DNA from: Dermanyssus gallinae
Lineage: Eukaryota; Arthropoda; Arachnida; Mesostigmata; Dermanyssidae
Length of the DNA stretch: 64,000 nt
Reading direction: 5' to 3'
NCBI GenBank assembly: GCA_003439945.1
Contig: QVRM01001473.1
Coordinates: forward strand, 748,001-812,000
Shown here piece by piece: positions 27,463 through 38,904 of the stretch. Within the stretch, counting starts at the first letter, position 1, and each line of letters opens with the position of its first letter. The translations under genes were made by a program, and so were the position numbers. Under the pieces are notes generated by a model, which was not told the DNA's origin, did not search any database, and was given only the letters and a program-made list of their open reading frames with translations.

Positions 27463-27619
27463 CACCGATAAAGTCCCCCAACAGTCGAAGATCTGACCAA
27501 AACGTGCCTTGGGTGACTAGAAATAAAACATCGGTGTCTTGATTGTGACATTGTGGCTTGTGCAGTGATTCCAAGTAGTACGCACATGTCGAACTCAAAC
27601 GCTCGTCGTGGTGATTAAC
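27463..27619 (-). CDS. Candidate internal exon, unrecognised protein
   Basis: A 157-nt open segment on the minus strand bounded by a splice acceptor (AG at 27621-27620, preceded by a pyrimidine-rich stretch) and a strong donor (GTAAGC at 27462-27457). It reads from phase 0 to phase 1. The 52 residues have normal protein composition with no repeats: VNHHDERLSS..., YYLESLHKPQCHNQDTDVLF, ...TFWSDLRLLGDFIG. This contrasts sharply with the surrounding microsatellites. I do not recognise the family. It could follow the signal-peptide exon at 35632-35540, which ends in phase 0. No next exon was found that keeps the frame convincingly open. Confidence 0.45.
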
Positions 27620-28889
27620 CTCGAATGAACGAGGCAAATATACAGTTAAGGTGAACTTAAATACTACTATTTGTCTACAATAATACGCATATTAATAATA
27701 ATAATAATAATAATAACAACAACAACAACAATAATAATTCGTATTATTAGAGCATAATATTTATTATATTATTTACACTACGACTATGTTTTACTGGCGC
27801 AAAAGGTTGACAATAAAGACAGACATCAAGAGAGGGAGCGAAAGATTAACTCGATTGTTGCAGATTTGTGCTAAATAAACAAAAAAAATAGTTAGAAATG
27901 AAAACAGAGCAGCAACGATACGCAGGGACGACAACAGGGATCGCTGCATGACGAAGACGAGAGTCCACGAAGCCAGCGAGCATCGTGAATCATCGGGCGA
28001 ACCATCAAATGTTGTTGCATCCGGTTGTAGTATATCACCCATTCGTTCGACTATTAATTGTCTCGCCCTGTATAAACCCGCACCTTCTCCCCCGGGGGGG
28101 GGGGGGGGTGAACAGTCATCGCCGTAGCCGTCGTCGATAACATTCAATATGAGCAAGACATATGATTTAACGAATATATCTTCAAAATCACACTCACTGC
28201 ACGTCGTTTATATATATATATATATATATATATGGTCGAAAAGCTCGTCCGTTGTCCTTCACCGCACACATCTGCTCCGAGTGCACAATGATGATTATGA
28301 TGATGATGATATGACGAATAATAATAATAATAATAAATTATTATTAATAATAATTATTATTATAAAAATAATTCATACTGACAGTGGCCGACGCTTAGAA
28401 GACTAACCGCGTCAAGGACAACATACGCAAACGAGACAGAAACAACAGCATCAGCAGCAGCAACAGCCGCTGCAGCAACAATAACAACAGTAACAACAAA
28501 TACTAAAATTGCTACAGCTACAACTACAACTACTACGTCAAAAGCTGCACCGCTACGACCACGAGATCACGATACTAGACAAAGAAAACGACGGCCATGT
28601 CATCAGCGTACTTCCGAAAGTGCGAGTGAGATCGATACATAGACAGATAGATAGAGGAAAAAAAGAGAATAAAATCGAGAGGATTTGCTCTCCAGCTCCA
28701 GCTTCCGCTGTTGTTGTTGTTGTTGTTGTCACCAACCCAAGCTGGGTTCGTCGCCGTCTTCCCGTTGCTCTTCCACACCGTGACAACAATTATCGGCGCG
28801 AACTACTGTCACAATGGCACGAGGGGTGGGAGCTAATATAACTCAACAGCAGACATTTTTCAAACATCAGTCGTAGTAGTAGTAGTAGT

Positions 28890-28929
28890 AGTTTCTACTA
28901 AATAAACTATTATTTATTTAGTAGAAACT
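28890..28929. repeat. Perfect 17-bp-arm palindrome
   Basis: AGTTTCTACTAAATAAA (28890-28906) is repeated exactly in inverse at 28913-28929, with a 6-nt loop CTATTA. It lies between GTA and GCA triplet repeats. Confidence 0.9.
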
Positions 28930-30776
28930 GTCGCAGCAGCAGCAGCAGCAATTCCAGAACTGCAAAGGAAGCGGCGAAAAAGACATACGCCATACACCTG
29001 TGACTGCGGCTACTGCTGCTGGTGTGTCCGACGCCGGCATAAGCTGAACTAACAGCGAGTGTATACAATATATATATATATACAGACGGCACCACAGCCG
29101 TACACCCGTACGTGTGTAGTAGTACACCACAGTTGTAAGATGGCTGATTCGATTCTTCGATTTTCTCTCTCTTTGTCGCCAGGTAAAAGGGTGGCTCGAT
29201 TAATAGAATGATTATTGACTGTTGTTGTTGTTGATCAAAGGTTTCTGTTGTCGTCGGCATCGCCGCTATGACTGTTGTTGTTGTTGTTATTGTTGTTGTT
29301 ATTGTTGTTGACGACGTTAGTATTGTTGCTACTGCTGCTGGTGCTGGTATGACCAGAAACTTCGAGTTGTCATGGAGCTTGTTGTTGTTGTTGTCGGTGT
29401 TGTTGTTGTTGTTGTTCTTGTTGACATTGTTGTTGGTATAGGAAGGAAGCAAGAGAAATGGCGGAGTGAGCAGCATGTTGTCGTCCCTAGCAGCAGCAGC
29501 AGCAGAGGTGGCAGGAGACACAACAATAACAACAACAACATAGATATCAACAACAACCAACAATAACAACAACATAGATATCACCAACAATAACAACAAC
29601 ATAACCATCAACAGCAACAACAGGAACAACAATAGCGAGAACAACAACAACCACAACAACAACCATGACAACTACCACAACAACAACAACAACAACAACA
29701 ATACAACCACCTACTACTACGACGACCTACATCACGGTCGCCAAAAGTCAGCACACCAACGCCTACACCACCACCATTATCACCATCATCACCATCGTCG
29801 TCGTCGTTATCGTCCTGAACCATGACAACTGGACGAACAAACGAAAACGAACCGTCTACAGCTGGAAAAGCAGGAATCGCAACAAGCAATTATACACGCG
29901 ATACACTCAACAACTACGAAAGGAGACACCCACCCAATCGGCCAGCGAGCCAGAAATCGACCTGCCTACTACTACACTCCCATCCCATCCATCCACGCCC
30001 CCTACCTAATACTTCATCATCAATCTGTTCGGTTCGGTTCACTCAACACTATTCCCTCCGTCACTCACTCACTCATTCACTCATTCACTCACTCACTAGT
30101 CTTGAGACGTAGAGGCGTTGCTGTTTACGTGTTTACGTGATCGTGGTTGGTGGCTTCCTCGTTTTGTTGGCTCGACGGCTGCCGGCAGCCAATTACGTGT
30201 ACGTATTTTCCGCCGAAAGCCGACCGCCGAACGTATCGATAATAATGATGACGGCGATGATGATGGTGATATTAATGATAACGATGATGATGGTGATATT
30301 AATGATGACGTTGATGATAGTGATATTAATAACGATGATGATGATATCGATATTGTCGGCTCGTTGTCACGCCACTACGGCAACACGACTCCCCCCCCAT
30401 CGACCCCCAAAAGTGGCAACCCCCCCCCCAACATGCAAACGACATTCACACACACTCTCTATCTCTCTAATACTCTCTCTCTCTAATACTCTCTCTCTCT
30501 CTCTCACACACACACTGAGACATCACAACGAATGACTAAACGTGTTTGAACTTCGCCTAATTTGCCTTCGTTGCTCTTCTTCGGGTCGCCTTTCGTCGTG
30601 GTAATCGTGGTCGCAGCAGATCGACCACCGATCGAGTTACGGGAGGGTACTTCTGAGGGTACTTCTATGTCTGTGGTCGTCGTAATTGAATCACGCTGCT
30701 GAATCATTCGGCGCTGTTGGACACGATACAGAGTCGTGATACGGAGCCCACCAACCAGGCAGCGTCTCTGCTGCTG

Positions 30777-30807
<31 letters not shown>

Positions 30808-33607
30808 GGTGCAAGCACAACTAGAAGAATAACGTGTGTGCTCGTGTGCTCGTGACAACATCGACGACGATCAGACGACTTCACCACCTCCAGCTTCACT
30901 TGTCACTCAAGCGGCTGATCTTTGTTTCGTTGTTGTGTTAGCTGCTCGCTACGCTTTCTAGTCTAGGGTAGCAGCAGCCAGTTTAACCAATTCGTTAGTT
31001 AGTTCGTTAGTTAGTTCGTTCTAGTTAGCTAGTCTAGCTGTAAATGTCGTAGCTGTACATGTTGAAATGTCTCCTGGTCATCGATCAGTCAGTCAATCGA
31101 TCGATCGGTCACCAGTACCAGGACCAGGCCGACCAGACCAGACCAGCTCAGCTAGTTATTAGTGAGTTGTTAGTTACCGTTGCTTCTAATGTTGTTGCCT
31201 GTCCTGCTGATGCTGTAGTTGTTGTTGTTGTTATTGTTGTTGTTGTTGTTGTTGTTCACAGTCACAACAACCAGTAGAACGTCGGGAGCAATCGTCATCA
31301 TCCAAGTATCATCGCCGTCGTGTGGTCGTGGTCTTAGCAAGAACACCAGCGATAACAGCAGCAGCAACAACAACAACAACAACAACAACAATAATTATTA
31401 TTCGTATTGTTACTTCCGGACGTTGTTGTTGTCGTCGTTGACGTCAGCGTTACCGTTTCAGGCGTTGCTTGTTCGGGCCGCCCGTGTAGCTGTTCCTGCT
31501 GATGCTACTGCGGCTTCAAGAGTCAAGTCAGCGCACTTTTTCCTTCCTACTCCTACTCCTACTCCTCCTACACCAACAACAACAACAACAGCAGCAACAA
31601 CTACTACTACTATTACTACTTCTACTACTACTACTACTACTACTACAACAACTCACGAGACTCAACAATCACCACCACCACCACCACCTCCACAACAACA
31701 ACAACATGGGCAGGAAGAACAAACCAGCGTTGAGGAGGGCGGGGGAGGTAGGGGGGGCGGGGGGGGCAACTCTCGAATACCGCCACCCACCGCCGCTGCT
31801 GGCACCGCCAGACTTGTCTTCTGCTCTCTTGTTTTGGTCATTGTTGAGGTGGTTAGTCGTTGTCTTTGTTGTTGTCGTTGTTGACATTTTATTGTTGTTG
31901 TTGTGGTTGTTGTCCTCACAGTTGTGTACATCCCGTTCGTCCGCCGACTGATTTATGCATCCATCCATCCATCCGTCATGCACAATTCATCCATCCATCC
32001 GTTCATCCATCCATAGGTTTGGGTCGGTTGATATTCACAACGGCGATTCGTCGACATGATAAATATGTCGACATGTCGAGATGATAGTAGCAACAGTAAC
32101 TAACGATACATCATGAACTGAGAAGACGATACATTTTGACTCATCATCAACTTCTCGTCAGACCACCGTGCTCGTTCATCATCATCATCATCATCATCAC
32201 CACCATCACCATCACCATCGTCAATAATGTCATGAACATCAAGAACAACATCATCGTCGTCATCATTATCATTATCACCATCACCATCATTCTGAGGGTA
32301 GAACCACAAACACAGGAGCGAGAGAGAGCAGACGACAGCCGGAAACTGCGATATACCACAACAACAACACCAACCAAAAAAGCCAAAGACAACAACAACA
32401 ACAACAACAACAGCAACAATTGGCCACATAGACCAGCCAACAAGCAGACGACAAAACGAATGAATGCATTGACGAACGAACGAACGAACACGAATCCATC
32501 ACAGCAGCAGCAGCGACAAGTGGCCGTAGTAGAATTGGCCGTCGTCGTCCGCACATCACAATGGCATCGGCACAAACAACACACCGCACTACGCCCGCAT
32601 TATTCACACCCAGCACACGATTTCTTTCTCTTTAACAACAACTAATAAAACTACTACTCACACTTAACGTCTAGATTGGCAATAGCAATGTAGACGTATG
32701 ACGACTAAACATCGTTGAACAGACGACAGATGTCGAACCAGCTATTAGGCAAGACGACAATATTTGACAGGACGTGCACACGTTCGCAGGGACCCAATTG
32801 TCATGTTCCCACCGTCGGTGATTAATTACAATGAATAAATAATAAACTTGACAGGATATAAACACACCACCACCACCTACCTTCCTTCCTTCCTCATAAA
32901 TAAACCCAATCCGACCCACCGGCGCCCGAACTACTGGCGTCAATGAATCCGACCAATGAATGCTATAGCAAAACGGTGACTATTGTGAAAAGTTAACTTT
33001 TGCTAGCACCGTCTTATATGTTATATACATACTCCCGTTGTCACTCGCGCTCTCGAAGGACATTTCCGCGAACACTAGGCCTAATGGGGAGGAGGAGGAG
33101 GAGCGACAGCAGAAAAAGAACGAAAAAACACGTAGAATCAGCAGCGTCATATGTTCGTTCTATCCAACATGTATGCATCTGTGTCCAACTCGAATCGTTG
33201 CTTCGTTTCGTTATCATCGGCTATCATCGGTGCTATCTGCTGTTGTCGTTGTTGTTGTTGAGGCTGCTCTTTCTTGGACTACTATAGAGTCGACCGAACT
33301 TCGTGACTTGACTAACGACGTTGCCTAACCAACCGTATAGTTCGTTAGTAGCCTGTAGTGAGTGGGAAGAAGACGCTTATCGAAGCTTGGCTCTTTGCTC
33401 ACACACTTACTCATTCACACACTTGGCCAGAGGCTAGCAAGGTGCCAGCCTAGCAGCAACTGCAGCAACAACAACAACAACAACAGTCAATACAACACAT
33501 GTCATTGTATTCGACTGTATTTGACAACAATAGCAGCAACAACAACAACAACACCAACAACGATGCCTGCACCAAGCAACTATTTACACCCATTCATCGA
33601 TTCACCC

Positions 33608-33831
33608 ACCGTTTATACTGTCGAGCCCGGTGGCGTAGTGGATTAAGTCTCCGCCTCGCAACCGGAGGAGACACATAGGTGCGCGGGTTCGAACCCCACC
33701 GCTGCACATTTGTATTTATGGGGGTCCGTCCGTCTATGAAGCAATGTGAAAAACAGTTCCGTGGACGTTAAATCTTGGCTGAGGGTCAGCCCCCCGAAAA
33801 CTTTACTTACTTACTTTACCGTTTATACTGT
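33608..33831 (+). mobile_element. Class-II-tRNA-derived SINE with 14-bp target duplication (copy 1)
   Basis: The element (33622-33817, about 196 bp) is flanked by identical 14-bp repeats, ACCGTTTATACTGT at 33608-33621 and 33818-33831. Its head, from 33625, is tRNA-like: box A GGTGGCGTAGTGG, an anticodon arm, a long variable arm typical of Ser/Leu tRNAs (GAGACACATAGGTG) and a perfect box B GGTTCGAACCC. A 100-bp body follows, with GGGGGTCCGTCC and TTAAATCTTGGCTGAG, and a TTAC-repeat tail near 33806. The intact target duplication shows retroposition by a LINE and a fairly recent event. A second copy lies at 38.7-38.9 kb on the minus strand. Confidence 0.88.
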
Positions 33832-33894
33832 GATTGTGGTGATAGTGATGATGATGGTGGTGACGATCATACACAATTGGCCTGTGTGACAACG

Positions 33895-33926
<32 letters not shown>

Positions 33927-34456
33927 ATAGGCGGCATGCGTTGTCTAGCAGCAAACAGAATCACCAAACACAGACCACAACCACTCCTTCAAGTCTCGAA
34001 CGTCAACTTGAACGAATTAATTAGTGACTTACTCAGTAATGCTGCAGCAATCAACCGTAAACGTTGGAGTTGAGTACCAAAAGCAGTTGTGCAGTACTGC
34101 TGCTACTGGAAACACACTCGCAACACCAACATTCACAGCATTAACAACAACGACGGCGGCGACGATTTATAACTAAACTCGATTCATAACTACTATCACC
34201 ATCACCACCACCACCACCACCACTGCTATTACTGCTAATACACGTTAATACACTCCCTACGTTAGGAGAACAACATCCGTCTGTTTGGAATCACAGCAAT
34301 AGGACCAACCCCCAACACCGGTTGTGATCGGAATTGTTACTGCGGCTGCAGACGAAAAAGGCCAGCATGGCGGCACCGGCTGCGGCGACCCGAATCGGGC
34401 GGTTCACGTCGCCGGGGAAAGGGCAAAAGAAAAAAAGAGGTACCATACATATACTA

Positions 34457-34490
34457 CATACCTTCCTGCTCGAAGTGTTTCTTCTTGCCT
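34457..34490 (-). other. Weak micro-exon candidate
   Basis: On the minus strand a TTTGCAG acceptor-like site is followed after 34 nt by GAAG|GTATGT. The insert reads SAGKKKHFEQE in one frame. If it came directly after the signal-peptide exon (phase 0) it would be frame-compatible. With only 34 nt, chance is a strong alternative. Confidence 0.15.
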
Positions 34491-35539
34491 GCTGACTGCA
34501 AAGACAGCAACAACAACAACAACAACAGCTGCTGCTGCTGCTGCAGAAGCAGCAACTAGTGTGGGGTTTGTTTCGATTTGGGGTTCTTCTGTCCAGCCAA
34601 CAGCAGCTTAACCTCCAAACAGCAGCAGCAGCTGCCAGTAACAGGCAGTGCACGTATTCCGTTCGTGCACGGGTGTATGATGGATCACAAACACCAACTA
34701 ATCATCGAGTTGTTGTTGTTGTTGTTGGTGTCGACGGGGCGTCACCCGGGGGGGGGCTGTACACTGTGGCTTAACGTTGCCGCCACGGTCACCTGTTAGC
34801 TCGGGATTAGATAGGGGAGACGATGCCGGCTACGTAGACACGTCAAGCGACGGACGGAACCACCGGAACAGACTCGGTATGGAGTCTGGGTCTGTATATC
34901 TGGCTGGTCTGTTTCACCGTCAGCGATCGCAATCGCTGCTGCCAACACTTAACACGGTAATAATCATTACACGGTTGCCACTACGCGAAAAACCGTTTAC
35001 CGTTGTCGCCAGTTTGACTGGCTTCTACCTGCATGCCAGACGGTACAACCACAACAACATCAACAGCAACAACAACAACGACGACGACAGCATTCACATG
35101 GCACCCACAACTGGCACACACAATCATAGTAAGCAGCACTAGTACCAATTGTAGTGAGTAATACTTGTATAACTGACAAGTACAGGAACAACAACATCAA
35201 CCACAAAATCACCACAAGCGTCGCGCCGATACTGCAGTACCACCAAAGCCAGAAGTACCACCACAATCAGCTACCATTATACAACCAGCTGCCCCGAATG
35301 TGATTTGAATGGGTTTAGGCGACGGAACGGTCGTCGTTGCAGACGCCGTCACACCTGTGACACACGTCATATAGCAGACGGCAGATGATAATGTGTTGCA
35401 ATCAGAACCGCTAAATCGGCGGATGAATGCGCTGTGTGGTGGTGGTGGCGGTTGTGGGGGGGGGGGGGGAAGGCGGGGTGTTAGCTCGGTTGATGGATGG
35501 ATGGATGAATGAATAGATGAGACTATAAACGGAACTTAC

Positions 35540-35632
35540 TACAACTTTTGCAGACAGCTGACTGAAATGCGCTGTCAACAGACAGAGATGACAGGCAATG
35601 GCGGAGGCAAGAATCCGAGAGAGGGGGACCAT
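35540..35632 (-). CDS. Candidate first exon with signal peptide
   Basis: ATG at 35632-35630 opens 31 codons ending at a consensus donor, GTAAGT (35539-35534), in phase 0. The peptide begins MVPLSRILASAIACHLCLLT, a basic start followed by a hydrophobic core, and then small and polar residues, as expected for a secretory signal peptide. The next exon could be 27619-27463, about 7.9 kb downstream through microsatellite-rich intron. The purine at -3 of the ATG is not well placed, and the protein family is unknown. Evidence is the combination of signal peptide, start and donor only. Confidence 0.35.
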
Positions 35633-35899
35633 GAGCAACCGTTCTCCGATTATGGGAGACTACTATTGTCGCAGTCTCATATGTACGGCCGGAAAACAAC
35701 GTCAATAATATGCAGCGTCAGAGTTACAGTAGCTTACATAAATCAATCATTGCTGATCGTGAGTCGGAGTGGAAATTGCGTCATTGGCGTCTTTCCATTA
35801 CCAAACTTAGTAGTGCTTTGTGAATTAGTGATCCTTGTGGTTGCTGCTCGCCGATCGCCACCGGTCAAGGGGTTAAACATTTGTCACAGTAATTAATCG

Positions 35900-37910
35900 C
35901 TAAATCGTTTCCTACCCTAATTATGCAAAGTAATTATGGACTGCTCAAGCAGATTTTACGGACAAACGATTATAGTTGTTTGTGGCAATTTATTACATTC
36001 ACTGTGCTGCTCAATCTGATTGATCCGTTTTTAGCTAGCACGCCCTCCGTTGTTATATGTACAGTCACGCACCCTAAAGACCCGCTCCTTTTCTACTCTA
36101 TAACGTAGCGTCTATCAACGAGGGGAACAATAATAGTATCTTTTTTAAATGCCGATGACGTGCATATAAAAGGAATTTCTAATTTATCTGCAAACACACC
36201 TTAGTGCTCATTTTATCAATTCAGTCATAATTCGATTCATTGGACGACAAATCTATTGTGAACAAAAGTTGACTTCGTGAAGTTCGAGTTGGACTCTGGT
36301 TGAGTTCGTCATTTTTTGTTAGTCTGCTGCATTTTGGTGAGCATCGTTCTGATGCTAGATTTAGCTGCTAAAGTAAGCCATTATCTTTCCAGTTTGAGAA
36401 TGGTAAAGGTAAAAACGAAGTGATGGCACAGAATAAGTTTCTGGCCGACCAGCACTAAGGACAAGCGGCTCGTTTAAAGCCAATAACTCTCCCCTGACGA
36501 GTTCTGAAGCAATGAGATCGACATCTCCCCTCTGGTAGTTGGGACTGAGGATAACACTAGCAGCTTCTTTCTGAAACCTTAAAATTCCAACGAGAGAACG
36601 CAATTGGATTTCATTATATGATATATGCATTAATGATTTGTAACTACATAAAAATCTCCCTGATTACCAAAACGTAACGGGGCCATAATAAATGGGCACA
36701 TACAATAGAGCCAGTAGCAAAGCTCTAATACTCGCATTGTCCGGGGCTAACAATACGGACTTTGTGCTTCCAATCGTCAACTTTGTTTGTAGTAAAAAAA
36801 AATAGGTACTCAAAAAAGGTCTCCGGGCAGTCCAGCAAGGATCGGTGACGGCGGGCCGAAACGAACCACTTTCTCTGAAGAATACGTTTTCTCTAGAGAC
36901 GTTTCATGATAGGGCATGAACCGGTTAAAGCAAAGATTCGTCAGTGATGCTGCGATTAACCACCGAAAGCTAGAAAATATGTGTGGAAGAGTACTTGAGA
37001 TGCTCAAGAATAATAGACAAAAAACGTTTACTTATGAATACTCTAGGTGGGTAACACTTCTTCAAGATCTTTACAATAACAAATTACATCGTTGTCAAGC
37101 CAATTCCTTCATTAGGTGAACCGCTTCGTACCTATTGCACTTACTCTAATATTGCATATAAATACATCCATTCTGAGGCTCGTAACCATCGTGAAACCAT
37201 CGATCTGACCCATAGCATGGTGAAAGCGCCGTTACCAAGTGCCTATCCTCCTTCCTGCTCCTCAAGTAACACCTGTCATCGGCTTCGTTTCGTAATTATC
37301 TCCGTACCTATCTCTTCTAGTTTTACCTCCTTTTTTCGTTTTATATTTTTCAAGTGCTCCCGTTCTTCTTAAGTCCCACTGCGGGTGAGGTTCCTCTGTC
37401 AACCAAAAATTCTAACAATTCTGCTTCTGCAAGTCCTTGACATTCCCAGGTCCCGTTTCAAGAAAAGTTACCTGACGCTAGCTAGTAATTGCAGCTCCTT
37501 AAATCCCATTTTGTCCATATGTGTTTGATCCATGCAATATCCGCAGTAGAGACTAAAACTCTCATGCTGTCTGCATGGCACGTCATGTGTAAAATCGTGA
37601 CACGCCTGAGTGATGAGCGCAAACGTTGTAGGTTTTGCCTTCCTAAGTCGTCAGGACTCTTTGTTGCTCGAATGAAGTTATGATTCATCTTCTCTGTCAC
37701 AGATTGCGCCAGGCATAATTCATGTTTTTGAAGGATAGCCGTCGGACCATTCCATATTTCCCTTGTAGGGCTCTGTTAAATTCCAGAACCACACACTGTA
37801 CAATGTTCTCGTTTCAATGTGTGCACTGGATGGGGATTCCTGGGCCAAGATGTCTATTTCAGCATGTAGCAAGCGTGTTATTGTTCAAACCAGAACAAAC
37901 TTACGCTATT
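35900..37910. other. No identified gene
   Basis: Unique, mixed-composition sequence. ORFs at 36361-36630 (-) and 36916-37119 (+, QRFVSDAAINHRKLENMCGR) look protein-like but are unrecognised and unsupported by splice sites. They may be transposon remnants. Confidence 0.3.
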
Positions 37911-37919
37911 AGTTACACC

Positions 37920-37960
37920 TTCAATGCACCGAGGGCCGGACATGTTAAGATAATTAGTCC
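37920..37960. repeat. Dispersed repeat fragment shared with 43.1 kb
   Basis: GCACCGAGGGCCGGACATGT at 37925 and the following bases resemble GCACTGAGGGCCGGGCATGT at 43138; about 27 bases agree at most positions. Family unknown. Confidence 0.5.
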
Positions 37961-38009
37961 GATGGCTGCGCCAGTCAGTAGCAGACCCGCAAAACTGGCC
38001 AACTGAAAG

Positions 38010-38720
38010 CCCTTAACAAACGTTCAGCGCCATAATATATTTTTTTCGATCTTGTGCGTCAATCCTCGAAACATCCTACGGTTGTATGGTGAATATCATA
38101 CGGCACAGTTGGTGCTGGTTTTTCAATTAGACAAACATCACACTAGGCTGATGTTTAGTGAAATCAGTGGGCACCAACCGCATGGGAAGTAAAATCGACT
38201 AATCAGTTCTAAGAAACCCTCCGCCGCCCCGCGAGCAGTATTACCTGCTATGAAGAGCAACGACGGAACGCGATCTGCTGCTTAGGAAAGCCACTGGGAG
38301 GCGCAATTTCGAAGGCGAAAGTCTTGTTGGGGCAAAACGAACCTGGTTGGTACAAGCAACCTTCTTGGAGCTTGGAAATAACGGCAAAATTGACGAGAAT
38401 CTTACTTTGAATGATGTGTACTACTAAAATCTTGTTTTTCCTGCCATGCCTACGGTAGCGCGGAAGTGTGATGATAGCTCATCGTCTTTCAGCGTGCTAG
38501 CGCGTGACGCGCGAGTTACGCGTGCTGTGGGTACCTCCAGCGCAAGTGCCAGATGCGTAATCTCCCAATAGTAACATTTCCTAATCCCATTGCCCATGAG
38601 AGGCAAGGCATACAATATAGATTATATGGAATCGAATTAAGTTCGTATTGTAACGATGTTTGTTACGCTGAGTGAGCCGGGGATGTAGACCCAGTAGAAC
38701 GGCAGCTACAACACGAGAGG
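38010..38720. other. No identified gene
   Basis: No coding or repeat structure recognised. Confidence 0.35.
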
Positions 38721-38727
38721 TCTAAAA

Positions 38728-38903
38728 AATATTTTCTGGGCTGACTCTCAGCCAAGATTTAACGTCCATGGGACTGCTTTTCGCATCGCTTCTTAGACGG
38801 ACCCTCATAAATACAAATGTGCAACGGTGGGACTCGAACCCGCGCACCTGTGTCTCCTTTGGTCGCGAGGCGCAGACGAATGTACCACGCCACCGGGCTC
38901 GAC
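38728..38903 (-). mobile_element. Class-II-tRNA-derived SINE (copy 2)
   Basis: On the minus strand this repeats the 33.6-kb SINE: head from about 38898 (GCCCGGTGGCGTGGTACATT), box B GGTTCGAGTCC, then the same body (TTTGTATTTATGAGGGTCC..., TTAAATCTTGGCTGAGAGTC). By eye the copies agree at roughly 80% over the body with a 4-bp indel. No target duplication is detectable, so this copy is older or rearranged. Confidence 0.8.
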
Positions 38904-38904
38904 A

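Larger units (their letters stand above)
25860..35900. repeat. Microsatellite archipelago (CAA/TTG, CAG, GAT, AAT, CACT, ATCC)
   Basis: About 10 kb in which simple repeats occur every few hundred bases: GTT/CTG at 26120-26200, AAT/AAC at 27688-27740, AAT at 28318-28370, CAG/CAA at 28440-28510, TTG at 28710-28728, TTG/GTT at 29217-29440, CAA at 29520-29700, CACT at 30060-30100, GAT at 30243-30345, CT at 30460-30505, GTT/GGT at 30772-30806, TTG at 31215-31257, CAA and CTA at 31362-31640, TCCA at 31960-32012, CAT at 32178-32290, CAA at 32385-32420, 33468-33550 and 33894-33925, CAA/CTG at 34508-34545, and G-runs at 28086-28108, 34748-34756 and 35457-35469. Long homopolymeric ORFs here (poly-N, -Q, -T, -L, -V) are repeat translations and are not called as genes. 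Confidence 0.85.

Noticed and set aside
28910..29671. A 253-codon minus-strand ORF, the longest in the window
   Set aside because: It is largely poly-Leu, -Asn, -Thr and -Val translated from TTG/CAA repeats. Repeats lacking stops stay open in several frames on both strands here.
31219..31951. Overlapping ORFs of 221 and 149 codons with poly-T, -L, -H and -P runs
   Set aside because: Microsatellite translation, open in several frames at once with no unique domain and no splice context.
32136..32645. A 169-codon ORF with IIIIII/NNNNNN runs
   Set aside because: Derived from CAT and CAA microsatellites.
33625..33708. A functional class-II tRNA (Ser/Leu) gene
   Set aside because: Flanked by 14-bp target duplications with a SINE body and tail, and repeated at 38.7 kb.
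37913..38002. A minus-strand 29-codon exon-like segment encoding a transmembrane-like peptide (LASFAGLLLTGAAIGLIILT...), after an acceptor-like TTTCAG and ending in TAA
   Set aside because: Part of it belongs to a dispersed repeat also found at 43138 (shared GAGGGCCGG core), so the frame is better explained as repeat sequence than as a gene exon.
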